Notes: generated by a model not told the origin, from the sequence alone. Positions 21,501-28,892 are shown, counted from the stretch's first letter. The stretch is 64,000 bases of DNA from Synechococcus sp. PCC 6312 (GCF_000316685.1 NC_019680.1:2773407-2837406), one strand, 5' to 3'. Made by a program: numbers and translations.

Positions 21501-24500
21501 GGCCGTTCCGATAGCATTGATACCTTGGATTTCCAGGGTGTAGGCCCCATCTGTCAAAGGAGCACCATTGAGACTGGCCAGTTGATCCGAGTCCAGCCTA
21601 AACTGACCATTGACTAAGGTGGGAGTAATATCTCCAAAAGGACGGCTGGGGTCAAACCGAGCGACCAATCGACTGATGCCTGAGCCACCTGTTACTACCC
21701 CGGTAATGGTCGGATCCGACGTAAGTCCGTCCCGGTTCGTGGTGCCCAGAGGTGCTGTATCGTTAGCTAAATTAATCTGTAACTGCGGGCTAGGAAATCT
21801 TGGTAGCAGAAAGTTACCAACGACATAGTCCCCGATGGAGTACCCCATTGCCAGACCATCTTCATTGGCAGACTGGAAGTGAATCCCCCCATAGATGCGG
21901 CTAATCCCAGCTTCCTGGGCTGCTGCTGAGAAATTAGTAAAGTTACGACTGACCCCCGGTAGGCCCACAGAAGTGCTAGTAAAGCTGTAGTCTTGGCCAA
22001 AGAAGCTGGTGAGAATGCTGGCTGCCGTGCCACTAAAGGTACTGTGTCCAGACACGTACTCGGGGAATGGGGGAGTTACAATTAGCGGTGTCCAGGTCGG
22101 ATCAGCAATCGTACTGGGATTGCCATCCTCATCTGCTTGCCGGATTGCCGTTACCGGCCGCCAGAAGTCATAGGTGTACTTGGCATCCCAGGCCGCAATC
22201 CCAGCATCCGCCAGTCCAATGTTGAGCAGGGCAAACAGTCGGGCATTTTCAGCTAGAGAGTAGCCTCGGTCAATCGCCGCCTGCTCCGTGATCTGGTTCC
22301 AATGACCCGGTGGGGTATAGGTGCCCGTTCCATCCGCCCAAAAGCGAGCAATTTCTGTTTGCTCTCCAGTCCGAACCGTGCTGTTCTTGGCTCCCAACGC
22401 CTTCACCTGATTAAATTCAGTGATGTATTCGGCACTGGTTAGCTCCGGCGGCCCCGCAGGTCGAAACTGATGGCCAGCAGTCATGACAAAGGGAGTGACG
22501 GCGGGCCATTGGGGATAAAGGGCGCCATAGTAATTGGCAGGAGTCGGTTGCCAGTGGCCGGGTTCCAGGGTGGGGGTATAAGCCATCACGGTGTCGTGGC
22601 CATCCTGACGTCGCCAGTCTAAGATGGCGGCCGCCACTTGCTGGCCAACAGCTACGCCATCATTTTCGGCGGTGCCATCCGCAATCTCAGCTAGGGAGAC
22701 AGCAAGTTGATGATCTAAGGCTGTTTTTTGGAGGGGATAGAGATTGACGAGTACCTGGTGGGCAGCGGCGGCGGCAGCAGCGGCAGCAGAGGCCCCAGTG
22801 GGAGCGGCAACATCGACTTGATAGACTGCGTAGTCCTGTTCAATGGCATTGACTGCATCATAAATTGCGGCATGAACCATGGCCATGTTGCGGGCGGCTA
22901 AAGGAGGCGGAGTCTGGTCACGGCGAATGGTGTCCAGCAGGACAGCATTCCAGTCAATGACTACATCAGGATTATTGGGTAACTCACGAGTCAGTATCTG
23001 CTCAAAAATCCTTTGATTGCCTGCTGCATCGACTGCGATTACCGTAAATGGATTGTCACCAACGGCTAGATTAATCGCCTCGAAGGTAAAGCGGCCAGCT
23101 GTATTTGCTGTGGTGACGGCATCTGTTTCTTGTAACCGGACTATACTGCCTGGCTCACTTTGTCCCTCTAGAGTCACTATGTCTCTTTCAGTCTTGTGAT
23201 CTCCCAGAGGCGCTGTATCAAACTCTGGGGCCAGGGTGAAATTGGGTGCGGCGGGAGCTGTCGTGTCAAGTACGAAAGATACACTCTGCAAAGCGGAGGT
23301 ATTGCCGGTGGCATCAGTGGCCTGTAGGAACAAGGTATGTAGACCATCGGGCAGGGGGCCTCCATAGAGGCTGGCCAATTGTTCAGGAGCCAAGCTGAAC
23401 GCACCATCTACCCCTACAGAGGGGAAAATCTCGATAAATTGTGCGACTGGGGTGGGGGCAAATCCGGCTTTGAGACTAACCAGGCGGCGATCATCTTGGA
23501 CGTTGCCACTGATACTCGGGTCATTGGTTAATGTGTCGCTAGGACTACTGCCCGTATCGTTGCTTAGAGCTACATCTAGGGTTGGCGGACTGGTATCGGG
23601 AGGCATACCTAGGGATGGAACACCAATGATGCTACTCCTGCCATTGAAGGTAATGTCACCCTTGGCTTGCAGTGAGCCATACAAAGTAGAATGCCCACTC
23701 AACGTAATGTCATTGCCGCTCAGGAGTTGTCCCCGAATCTGGGATGTTCCTCCATATATAATGTCTCCCTGAGCAATGACCTTTAACTGATCCGTCTCAG
23801 TGTTGGTCGTAACATCAGTGAGTTTTAAACTGTCCCTCCGACTCCCACTGGCGAGGAGAGACTCTCCAGACAGACGAACTTTATTTTTGACAGTAATAGA
23901 GTCAGACGCTAAAACATCCAGAGCCTCACCCCGGACATCAGACAGAGTAATGCTGCCTCGGTTGGCAATTAGGACAACTTCATTGAGGTCATGGTTCTTA
24001 CCCTGAAAGCGAATATCTCCTGACTCGACAATCAGGACTAGATGTTGCAAATCAACACCCGCTGGAATCACCAGATCCCCTTGATTAACTCGCACAACCA
24101 CAGGTTGGGCCGCTGTTCCACCTACACGAATGTCTGAGGATGGAGTTTGGTTCTGGCCAGAAAGTTCGGGGGGAATGTATCTGCGCCAATCAGCCGCTGT
24201 TTTCAGAGACCCTTGATTAAGAACAATAGAGGTGTGATTGTCTGGTACTTGGTCAAGGACATCACTAACCAAGGTGGCGTGGAGAGGTACCGTAATAGTC
24301 TGAGGGGGGACAACTTTAGGGGGGAGTACTCCATCATAGTGAGTGCCATTTGCTCTGGCAACGGTATATCCCGGAGCTACGGTAATCCCATAGTCAATGA
24401 TCAGTGGGTTTCCCTGAGTTCCTTCTAGAGGGTTACCTGCTGCATCCCGTCGTACAGGCAGCACGGGATTACCATTAATCCGAAATCCAGTGCCGGCATG

Positions 24501-25145
24501 GATACGTGCATCATCGACTAAGTTTAGTGGCTCTCCATCAAAGTCTGCACTGCCATTAATGATGACTTTACCGTTGGCCTGGACAGTAAAAGATGGCAAA
24601 TTCCCCATCGGGGGAGGTACTACCGCTGCTCCCGTACCCGGTATAGTTAAGGGCTGATTGGAACTTGGATTTGGAGATGTAGTCCCTGCTGGCTCAAGAA
24701 CAATGGGTGACTGCCTGCCTGTCAATAAATCCGTCGAACTCAAATATGATGTGGAACCCGTTAGTGAGTCCTTAAGAGTGAGAGGAGACGTAGAGCCAGT
24801 CAATAAATCTGTGGGAGCAAAAGATGATATCGAACCCATTATTTGCTCAAATTTACTTCCTTGGGAAAAATTGCGTTGAGGGACATTTTCCAGACTAGGA
24901 AACAGTCCTAACTTTCCTGCGGAGGGAAGTAATAATGGTTCAAAGCTACGAGTTGCCGAGTTCACTTCCTGAATGCGGTCTAACCCAGTGCTAGAACTCC
25001 CTTTTCCTACTGTCAAAGCTTTGAGCAAGTCTCCTAGACCACCGTCTTCAGTCAGAGATTCTTGTCCTAAAAGTGAGTCACCTAACCCATAACCCAAATG
25101 ACCATTCGCAAGGCCTGAACCTCGATATCCTTCCAACTTAACCAT
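9507..25145 (-). CDS. Giant Rhs polymorphic toxin with haloperoxidase-like, CARDB and LamG domains and a type-50-like RNase tip
   Basis: 5,212 residues, far longer than typical Rhs proteins (1,400-2,200). Order, approximate residues: N-terminal region without a classical signal peptide; a beta-rich polymer-forming-like region (190-520); an Ig-like repeat; a vanadium-haloperoxidase/PAP2-type domain (725-1120) with K-x6-RP, SGH and SR-x5-H all present; more Ig-like and carboxypeptidase-regulatory-like modules (1130-1900); a first YD block (1980-2430); a LamG half (2433-2524); nine CARDB repeats (2526-3640), four almost identical; the second LamG half (3644-3763); a jelly-roll; about 1,000 residues of YD repeats; the Rhs ending with DPSGL; a pretoxin linker; and a final ~100 residues (KQGRHIPGHRRF, then NERVDFGETIG, YSKKDVHIVPARP) typical of polymorphic toxin type 50. 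Start ATG at 25145 with GGAG 12 bases upstream. The 200 bp upstream hold no other gene. Confidence 0.85.
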   Translation of the reverse strand: MVKLEGYRGSGLANGHLGYGLGDSLLGQESLTEDGGLGDLLKALTVGKGSSSTGLDRIQEVNSATRSFEPLLLPSAGKLGLFPSLENVPQRNFSQGSKFEQIMGSISSFAPTDLLTGSTSPLTLKDSLTGSTSYLSSTDLLTGRQSPIVLEPAGTTSPNPSSNQPLTIPGTGAAVVPPPMGNLPSFTVQANGKVIINGSADFDGEPLNLVDDARIHAGTGFRINGNPVLPVRRDAAGNPLEGTQGNPLIIDYGITVAPGYTVARANGTHYDGVLPPKVVPPQTITVPLHATLVSDVLDQVPDNHTSIVLNQGSLKTAADWRRYIPPELSGQNQTPSSDIRVGGTAAQPVVVRVNQGDLVIPAGVDLQHLVLIVESGDIRFQGKNHDLNEVVLIANRGSITLSDVRGEALDVLASDSITVKNKVRLSGESLLASGSRRDSLKLTDVTTNTETDQLKVIAQGDIIYGGTSQIRGQLLSGNDITLSGHSTLYGSLQAKGDITFNGRSSIIGVPSLGMPPDTSPPTLDVALSNDTGSSPSDTLTNDPSISGNVQDDRRLVSLKAGFAPTPVAQFIEIFPSVGVDGAFSLAPEQLASLYGGPLPDGLHTLFLQATDATGNTSALQSVSFVLDTTAPAAPNFTLAPEFDTAPLGDHKTERDIVTLEGQSEPGSIVRLQETDAVTTANTAGRFTFEAINLAVGDNPFTVIAVDAAGNQRIFEQILTRELPNNPDVVIDWNAVLLDTIRRDQTPPPLAARNMAMVHAAIYDAVNAIEQDYAVYQVDVAAPTGASAAAAAAAAAHQVLVNLYPLQKTALDHQLAVSLAEIADGTAENDGVAVGQQVAAAILDWRRQDGHDTVMAYTPTLEPGHWQPTPANYYGALYPQWPAVTPFVMTAGHQFRPAGPPELTSAEYITEFNQVKALGAKNSTVRTGEQTEIARFWADGTGTYTPPGHWNQITEQAAIDRGYSLAENARLFALLNIGLADAGIAAWDAKYTYDFWRPVTAIRQADEDGNPSTIADPTWTPLIVTPPFPEYVSGHSTFSGTAASILTSFFGQDYSFTSTSVGLPGVSRNFTNFSAAAQEAGISRIYGGIHFQSANEDGLAMGYSIGDYVVGNFLLPRFPSPQLQINLANDTAPLGTTNRDGLTSDPTITGVVTGGSGISRLVARFDPSRPFGDITPTLVNGQFRLDSDQLASLNGAPLTDGAYTLEIQGINAIGTALANTSIRFTLDTGSPTLSLKTPISGGDHSPTVRWIGTITDPGGVATTGRYVIDNQPAVSLNVVEGGFNQLLQSDLTAGAHHSVIEVFDQAGNVTTQRVDFTVGERIQVAATGTQGWGIWTADQLTLGEQDSLLVQTTLEIELGQSAGSRKLQFDLAAQWDNQDTTSASRDRLLVYLVDPQNPSQTLLDGGEPGTALFALTGTTAEFTPGLVRYDGTTVEIDLTSLGNLSQGRLVFQMVNTDQDVNSVVQVGQLRNTVNPEGVASPIFPISYQRATPGPAVSLDRYHLVNTVDVQLSRVRLDPTTGHYQADLQVRNTGTTALSRQMLVLFPDLPQGVTLVDASGTHPAGAAYLNLRAAMPAGDLAPGATSLPIAIRLDNPQLRQFTLQAVVLTGPRDQPPQLADLGNLAVIAGGRLEIPLVATDPEGDPVTLTLKAQGPLPSGRLTGANTLVFTPSPEQVGTYSFILVATSGSLQTSQDVTLTVNPDPITTTRISGQIQNTNQAPLAGVLVEVDGYQTLTDANGHFTVELSGLPPNNTLKVFGNLIDGAAAGTDPGTVTYPFIAEKLPLVLEHEVYAGVNNVISRPIYLPELDTANAVSIDPTQSITVTTTAIPGAAVTVAAGTLKDQKGELYTGKLSITEVPTNLTPAALPANLAPDLVITIQPGEMVFVQPAPLSLPNLAGYAPGLQMDLWSINPITGEFDKVGIGEVSADGRVINTVEGGIRNSSWHFFAPFAQPLVDPASNPFNLDPRCHESQATVPATSTVELHSGALVETHDLVSYQSLGMTRGLTLTYDSLRADARPILHFGYDNLNPAAITNAPERLKLVTELTIHQKDFDYQVPGFTGGQFGLDGGENVWAIPASGGGVDAAMQADLRSLPSGQYDYSLQAGVRLFVRDEFLGSSTTNQGTLIHVNSLNSPFGSGWGLAGLQELVENKDGSILFIDGDGSELVFRATATGYDAPPGDFSTLVRLADGTFQRTMKDQTVYRFNSGNQLSLIRDPNGNETQYLYNTAQHLSQIVDPVGLITQFSYTGDRVSAITDSTGRITQLEYDAAGNLIRITDPDSSQRTWGYDADHRMISEVDQRGNREEAFYDFAGRVTKAIRKDGSVVQIASVQTQGLSRPEATSNPLTTTTSTNLGLPISTYIDGNGNVIRTQLDQAGQSVLAVDGAGLLPSVRRNEENLITQNIDGKGNITWFTYDDKGNVQSVRDQQSEIGDALIFDGIDDYVTLNATDLIANSPNSTVEAWVKFDRLSGTQTIYSEAGENGPRYKLEQVDGNLRFGIWRSDVPGNWQYVSAPVLGDLLANIATTPATADLVVSNVSAPTNASWGQNITVDWTVTNQGSYIANQDWYDSIYLSSDPFFDINDTFLSRNYVSAQTPLAPGASYSLSQSVSLPNDPNKPYVLVVTDRFYNDDRFGGNNQQVESNEANNIKVAAVVGVPDLVISNVSAPTNASWGQNMTVNWTVTNQGSYIANQDWYDSIYLSSDPFFDINDTFLSRNYVSAQTPLAPGASYSLSQSVSLPNDPNKPYVLVVTDRFYNDDRFGGNNQQVESNEANNIKVAAVVGVPDLVISNVSAPTNASWGQNMTVNWTVTNQGSYIANQDWYDSIYLSSDPFFDINDTFLSRNYVSAQTPLAPGASYSLSQSVSLPNDPNKPYVLVVTDRFYNDDRFGGNNQQVESNEANNIKVAAVVGVPDLVISNVSAPTNASWGQNMTVNWTVTNQGSYIANQDWYDSIYLSSDPFFDINDTFLSRNYVSAQTPLAPGASYSLSQSVSLPNDPSKPYVLVVTDRFYNDDRFGGNNQQVESNEANNIKVAAVVGSIAPGSSSLSDLVVTSLSAPEDATWGQTIPISWTVTNQGVETATQAWSDYVYVSADEVFDITDTLVTLVARGSQTPLGIGASYTINQNVTIPLAATGKPYLLVFTDRDRQQAEMDDTNNIGTLEFLGDPDLTVTAATIPTDTSWGQTVPISWTVTNQGEHLARSDWHDYVYASTDNTLDASDILISQAPIISQTPLAPGSSYTINQTVTIPSSTLGKPYLLFVTNRDREQRETDSSNNVKAVQTISPPDLVVADITTTQNGTWGEPIAVSWTVVNQGAATAPGDWFDYLYVSADAVLDASDTVLGRFAVNSQTPLAPGASYTLNQTVTVPLSTTGKPFILVATDRDRQQVETNEANNTKAIATLDAPDLAVTNLTAPESATWGTPIPVSWTVTNQSQYKALGNWTDYLYASSDAILDPTDILVASTPVNNAAPLAPGASYTLNQTVTVPLTATGKPYLLLATDRDRQQVETHEANNIKALATLGAPDLVVTEIDAPPPPTWGSLIPLSWSVTNQGTHTAAVTRWTDYVYASSDTVLDASDIIVGQTVISPTTPLEPGQSYNAAATISLPTTAANKPYLLVVANADKGQIESNFSNNSLTPDQETSWIHVAAVLDQSAGLELYLNGQRQAVNPLATRPTDAPISTASLSAPSTALQGQLDDVRLWNTARPRAELQANLRLVGNEAGLIGYWPLDEGQGDTAFDQTPGAHHGTLVNGPNWAGEAAPLGRVLGNNLAGQQLVYREDFENGVGAEWSARAVDATHLNSFTRFSGRWSNSSQTLTLPTQTGVNYTLAFDFYALDSWEGSNTTNGPDYFDVSVNGQLAFHETFSNISGFPQSFRSPDQGGASINLGFASFGDAIYRQIPITFTATGATTQIRFAANGLQGLADESWGIDNVRVTQAAIEPSSQLGQQHYTYDPVFNQLTSMTDELGRQTLYEIDPTTGNRLSMTQVVGDVGGTDDVVTRYTYTAQGRVDLVTDPLGRIMNYDYDSLGRLIRLTLAQGRPEQAQQHFSYDAAGNLISEINENGSRTEFRYDSLNRLTQVIESDPDGAGPLTSPVTSFSYDAAGNLIQATDPRNHPTQYAYDPLNRLARAIDALGEETTYRYDPAGNLASVTDALGHRTQYRYDARNRLSETSDPVGSRTTYRYDMADNLTAVIDPLGNRTSYAYDARNRLIRETDALGQRTSYRYNPVDQLVAQTDRNGHQTRYEYDDLDRLSQMIDPLGGVMRYTYDKVGNQLSSSDQLGRLTRYTYDNRNRLSQVIDPLEGRVSYQYDGVGNLLALTDQLNRTTRYTYDPLERLTQVSDPLQQTTRYGYDPTGNLISLTDALNRTTSYQYDALNRRTTTINPLGDTATTDYDAVGNLTATTDELGRTTRLSYDARNWLTGITDPLGQTTVTQYDAMGNVVALTDALQQQTRYTYDMLYRVQQETDALGKATTYTYDPEGNLLSLTDSVNNTTTYAYDALDRRVSDTNTLGHRRSYRYDAVGNQVGMTDRNGRRLSYSYDALDRQTTEQWLDGAGQPIYGLSYTYDAASQLTTATDPTARYGYTYDLAGRLTRTDNAGTAGVPNVVFDYEYDAVNNLRFVRDRINGQAAGIEEFSYDALNRTTRITQSGNGVSQKRVDMGYDKASQMTSLSRFGDLAGSQSVAESEFTYDLGGRLTNLSHSHLETVLAAYGLTYDAANRITRISSVDGINDYTYDQRDQLLGADYDYQGDEVYSYDENGNRTNPGYVTGVNNQLLSDGVYTYEYDQEGNRTRRTNIATGEVTQYGWDYRNRLVGVVTKNSSGTITQQVTYTYDFENRRISKAVDSDRDGAAPAEVERFVYDGDHIALVFDGQGNQIHRYLHGPQIDQVLAQEDAQGNTLWALSDHQGTVRDVVDEAGIPVNHITYDSFGNATNQTNPTVYFRFGYTGREPDAETGLTYYRARYVDPRTGGFIGEDPIGFRAGDTNLYRYVGNSPTNFTDPSGLQLSENPLSDLAGQVVSTWFMAGVAAWTAIGNSITTGNQGIGGSNNINFPGTVPPLKIPNHTGHGPIDRGAAGEALEGICRILRIPLPQVPGFPENPAEGLVPPFLESNTINPDKQGRHIPGHRRFIPGRSELTHPNPQSLIDQFAGKGQAANKIPIGQPGSNERVDFGETIGNFVDQDTGIKIPTTIGTIRYSKKDVHIVPARPKSNELE
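16045..17568 (-). repeat. Four near-identical 381-bp tandem repeats encoding CARDB domains
   Basis: Units begin at 16,045, 16,426, 16,807 and 17,188, a constant period of 381 bp (127 residues). They differ by only a few bases per unit. Each encodes an adhesion-type CARDB domain (motif NVSAPTNASWGQN, then VVTDRFYNDDRFGG). Five further, more diverged CARDB units continue down to about 14,230. Confidence 0.95.
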
Positions 25146-25346
25146 TTGTGTTATGACTCCAGTATGCTCAACAAATAGGGAGTTATGGGCTGTTAAAGTA
25201 GAAAGAGGCCTTGAGAATTAAGTTAAGTAATGTCTTACTGAGAACTCTATTCTTTCCAATCTATGGTGTTGATAGATTTTTCAACTTTTACAAAAAGGTT
25301 CTATCATTGGAGTAACGAACTGATCAAGTGTCTACGCTACATCTTC

Positions 25347-26033
25347 TTAAATCTTTACCATCAATTTCGGCATTGTCTCAATCACATCACGGTAAATTGC
25401 AACGTCAGATTGCCACTGGTCAATGATTTTTACTATGGAATTAATCTTCTCAGGGGAGTTATTGTCAGAAAGTCTATAGTTAAAATTTCCAGAAAACAAA
25501 AGTACAGGAATTTTATCTCCATCGCCATTCTCTAAGTGTCCTTGGTTAATAGCGATGTTGAGTTCACGTCCTTCAAGTTGGTAGCCCAACTGAATTACAA
25601 TTTTGGCAGGTGCTCCTCCACACTTTTGCCAGTCTCCCGAAGCCAAAAAGGTTTTGCCAGAATCCTCGTGACCTCCTGGGGAATAAGCATCACACCTAAC
25701 GTGGCATCGAGGATTGATTCCCACCTGCTGATAGTCTAAGTTTGGTAGGGCTTGTACAAATCGGCTTGCTGAGGCGGCAACTTCCCCAGTCATTTGCTCT
25801 TGATGGTTTAGAGGTTGTGCTAGGGCTATTTTGTCTGCCCAGGCGACAAAACTAACTCCATTTTGAAAGACAATTTGTGAGACCTGAGGGGTGCAAATGG
25901 GTTGGCGAGCCAGTTCCCATGCTGCAGGTACGATGCCACTGTATTGGAGAAAATCTGACGTTAAGGTTGCGGGGTTGTAACGTTGAACAACCATTACGAT
26001 ACTAATATTTTCAATGGTAAGTATGTTAGACAT
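25347..26033 (-). CDS. Conserved hypothetical protein upstream of the Rhs gene
   Basis: A protein of up to 228 residues that I do not recognise. The start may be the ATG at 26033 or, leaving a shorter protein, the ATG at 25994 (MVVQRYNPATLTSDFLQYSG). The segment NPRCHVRCDAYSPGGHEDSG is rich in Cys and His and could bind metal. No signal peptide or transmembrane segment is visible. It is on the same strand as the giant Rhs gene and about 200 bp upstream, so it could be a co-expressed accessory or secretion adaptor, but nothing in the sequence shows that. Confidence 0.6.
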   Translation of the reverse strand: MSNILTIENISIVMVVQRYNPATLTSDFLQYSGIVPAAWELARQPICTPQVSQIVFQNGVSFVAWADKIALAQPLNHQEQMTGEVAASASRFVQALPNLDYQQVGINPRCHVRCDAYSPGGHEDSGKTFLASGDWQKCGGAPAKIVIQLGYQLEGRELNIAINQGHLENGDGDKIPVLLFSGNFNYRLSDNNSPEKINSIVKIIDQWQSDVAIYRDVIETMPKLMVKI

Positions 26034-26150
26034 GGCTATTTAACGGTTTCCTTGAATCAAGTATTGCTAAACATAAAATTTACCAGAAGTGTTGAAAGTT
26101 AGCTAAAGTACAAAAAAAGGTAAAAGAATAGCATTTTTCTCCTTAAAAGT

Positions 26151-27063
26151 ATGAAAAATAGTGAGACTATCATTGCATCATTCTCAAATACTGTCAAATC
26201 AATTCTGAAGCAAATCAGCGGTCACGATTACCCAGTTCTAAACTCTCAACTGCTTTTTAAAATCTGGTTAACCTACGTCTTAGACCAAGGTATAACCAGC
26301 ATAAGATCCTTATTTTACTGCTTAAATAAATCAGGAATTGAGATTGATATGTCTACCCTTTTAAAAGCAAATAAAACTCGTGAAAATAGCTTGTTTCGGC
26401 GATTTTATGTTCAACTGATCCAGCAAGTCAAACGGAAAAATACCACCTTTAAGCTGATGCTATTTCCCATTGATTCAACGGTTATTACCTTAACCAGTAA
26501 GCTCTTTTGGTTGTAAGGATATTATCAAGTGAAGTTGATTAGTGGATTTAATTTGACTCAGAACGTCAAAAGTAAATTCATGATTAACTTCGGTCAAGAA
26601 AACGAGGTCAAGTTTACCGATAAAATTCTGACAATAATTCCGAAAATCAACTCACCATAATGGATAGAGGATTCTCCGACTGGAGATTTATCGATGAATT
26701 GAGCCAATTACGACATCTATTTTAGTGCAAATTAAAAACATTATGAAGACCGAACTAGACCATGACCGCTATCGAATCATTCAATTTTATGATTTAACAG
26801 TGGCGTAGAGTTTCGTTTGAAAACTAATCTTCCAGGAATGAGTGATGAAGAGATTAGTGAGTTGTATCGACATCGCTGGACAATTGAAAATCTATGGAAA
26901 TTTCTAAAGATGCACTTATCTTTAGATAAATTAATCCCTAATAGTCTTGATGATATAACCACACAAATTTATATGATTCTGATTACATATTTAATCTTAT
27001 AGTTAATAGATATTCTTATTCATTTTAGTCGTATATTATTAGATGAATTGCGTTATTTCAACT
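26151..27063 (+). pseudogene. Degraded IS4-type transposase
   Basis: Fragments in several frames line up as one former gene. The first 121 codons (26151-26516) hold SLFRRFYVQLIQQVKRK and FPIDSTVITL, the N-terminal DDE region. A later frame has MDRGFSDWRFIDEL, and another has ISELYRHRWTIENLWKFLKMHL, the Y-x2-R-x3-E-x6-K signature of IS4 enzymes. At least two stops or frameshifts separate them, and the region is AT-rich. The element is dead. Its ends were not located with confidence. Confidence 0.75.
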
Positions 27064-27175
27064 TAAATTAAGTCGGCATTGTTCGGTCATTCACTGGAGC
27101 TTTAATTAGGAGCCGCAGCTACTGCTCTCTTGAAGTGTAAAGTTTTATCTCAGCTTTTAATGTTTCTGATTTAAC

Positions 27176-28362
27176 GGGTGCATCTCACTTAGGAGGCGAG
27201 TATATATACTCAGTGCGAGAGTGAGTTAAAGCATTGAGAATAAACGTAATGTAAATCAAGCCAGCCCAATGGATAGACAGACGCAATCAGAACTCCAGAC
27301 TCATTTAAATGCCATTGCGGCCATCCTGTTTAAAGAAGCCGACCCAGCAGACCTGAAAACCTTAGGCGGGATAGAAAAGAGTGTGCGAGGCTTAGCCCAG
27401 GAACATGTTTTGCCCCAATTAGGAATTTTTTATCGACAGCGCAACAGAGACGAGACCTGGAAAAACCCGAGTCATAACGAGTATTCTGGGGGAGCTGCAC
27501 CTAAGTCAGTCTCAAGCAGAGCAATTGCATGTCAAGCCAAGGAGTCGTTGGAGTCCATACCTAGAGCGTTGTTGTCTCTTAGTGAGTGCCAATGCCTCCT
27601 ATCAGCGAGCCGAAGAAGATATCGAGGTGTTGACGGGGATAACGGTGTCCCACAGCACCCTCCAGCGTCTGGTGCAGCGTCAGGCGTGGCCGGAGGTGGT
27701 ATTGACCCGCCCCATTGAAGAGATGAGCTTAGATGGGGGGATGATTCGCCTGCGCACCGAAGCAGGAACCCCCTGTGAGTGGCGAGACTACAAAGCCTTA
27801 GCGATTCATGACCAGGCCGGGGTTGCCTTCTTTAAGGACAATGAGGGCTTAATCCATTGGGCCAATCGTCAACCTCGAACTACTCCCTTTACCGGTTTGG
27901 GGGATGGGCATAACGGGGTCTGGAACATTCTGACTCAGATAGGGACGACCCGAGAGCGGATTGAAATCTTGGATTGGTTTCATTTGATGGAAAACGCCCA
28001 TAAGGTGCAGGCGACACCCACTCAATTAAAAGCCGTGCGAGACCATCTCTGGCAGGGACAGGTGACGCTGGCCATTCAAGTGTTACAGAACTATCGGTGT
28101 CTGGGAGCCTCGACCTTTATCCAGTATTTAAGGCATCATCAACACCGAATCATTCACTACCAGGCCTGGCAGGCGGCGGGGCACTCGATTGGCTCTGGAC
28201 AGGTTGAGTCCTTCGTGAAGCAGATTAGTCTCCGGGTGAAGTTGCCAGGGGCGCAATGGTTGCCGCAGAATGTTCCTAAGCTATTGAAACATCGCTGTGC
28301 TTATCTCAATGGCGCTTTTGCTCCTTGAGTATATATACTTATTACCTAATTGAGATGCTCCC
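27176..28362 (+). mobile_element. ISKra4-type insertion sequence with 8-bp target duplication
   Basis: The ends are inverted repeats of about 36 bp with mismatches: the left starts GGGTGCATCTCA and the right, read inward, GGGAGCATCTCA; both include AGTATATATACTCA. The host octamer GATTTAAC occurs immediately outside each end (27168-27175 and 28363-28370), a clear target-site duplication. Length is 1,187 bp. Confidence 0.85.
27269..28328 (+). CDS. ISKra4-type transposase, two overlapping frames
   Basis: The upstream frame starts at the ATG at 27269 (MDRQTQSELQTHLNAIAAIL, then LGGIEKSVRGLAQEHV), typical of the ISKra4 N-terminus. The second frame, open well before its first ATG at 27525, carries the rest: ASYQRAEEDIEVLTGITVSH, the DDE-type segment MSLDGGMIRLRT, LGDGHNGVW, ILDWFHLMENAH and GSGQVESFVKQI. 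Joining the parts needs a +1 (or -2) shift between about 27,440 and 27,525. ISKra4 relatives can use recoding, so the element may be active; a simple indel is the alternative. Intact ends and target duplication suggest recent insertion. Confidence 0.8.
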
Positions 28363-28412
28363 GATTTAACAGTCTTAAGTTGTCAAGTTAACTCTAACAG
28401 TTTAAGTTATTA

Positions 28413-28649
28413 CTATTGAATTAATTCAAAGTTAGAATTAAATTCTTTTGCTGAAATACCAATGTCTTTTGCTGAAATACCAATGGCTATACTAGCTGCT
28501 CCAGGAGAGTGACTCTTGATGAAAACAACGTAAAACATATCATCAATTTTGTGATAAGGATTTATTTTATCTGTAATCATGTCCTTTACATATCCAGTCG
28601 GGTTTTTAGCGGGAAATTTATAATAGCTGGACAGATTAATTAGTTTCAT
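28413..28649 (-). CDS. Small hypothetical protein with a duplicated GISAK segment
   Basis: A 78-residue protein of unknown family. Near the C-terminus the segment IGISAKDIGISAKEF is a short tandem duplication, visible in the DNA as two copies of about 21 bp around 28,440-28,485. It lies last in the run of small genes downstream of the helicase and 43 bp from the ISKra4 target site. Coding is likely from gene spacing and the ATG start, but nothing identifies a role. Confidence 0.5.
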   Translation of the reverse strand: MKLINLSSYYKFPAKNPTGYVKDMITDKINPYHKIDDMFYVVFIKSHSPGAASIAIGISAKDIGISAKEFNSNFELIQ

Positions 28650-28655
28650 TTTTGA

Positions 28656-28859
28656 TTAACAGATTTGTTCAGGTTTTACATGGACGTAGCCTTGTTTGCG
28701 ATAGCAGTTTGGCTTAGAACTAGGTGGTTGATTACAGGGTGGTCGCTGGTCAAGTGGCACTTCTTTAACCTGGATGATTTTGGCATCTTCCAGATTCCAG
28801 CAATTACCGCTCATGTTGTAGTGGTTATTGCGACATCCTAAACAATTCTTTTTGTCCAT
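28656..28859 (-). CDS. Small Cys-rich hypothetical protein
   Basis: A 67-residue protein with CLGCRNNHYNMSGNCW near its N-terminus and three more cysteines (PPCNQPP, PNCYRK and the final IC). The CxxC plus spaced cysteines suggest a zinc-binding fold. It follows the helicase gene by 33 bp on the same strand and precedes another small gene by 6 bp, so it is probably in the same transcript. Small proteins like this are common on plasmids and phages; the role is unknown. Confidence 0.6.
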   Translation of the reverse strand: MDKKNCLGCRNNHYNMSGNCWNLEDAKIIQVKEVPLDQRPPCNQPPSSKPNCYRKQGYVHVKPEQIC

Positions 28860-28892
28860 TCGTTTCTGCCTTAATGACGCTTACTCTGAAAG

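Noticed and set aside
10668..24879. Many plus-strand open frames opposite the giant Rhs gene
   Set aside because: They mirror the YD and CARDB repeats, have no ribosome-binding sites and share no family; shadows of the minus-strand gene.
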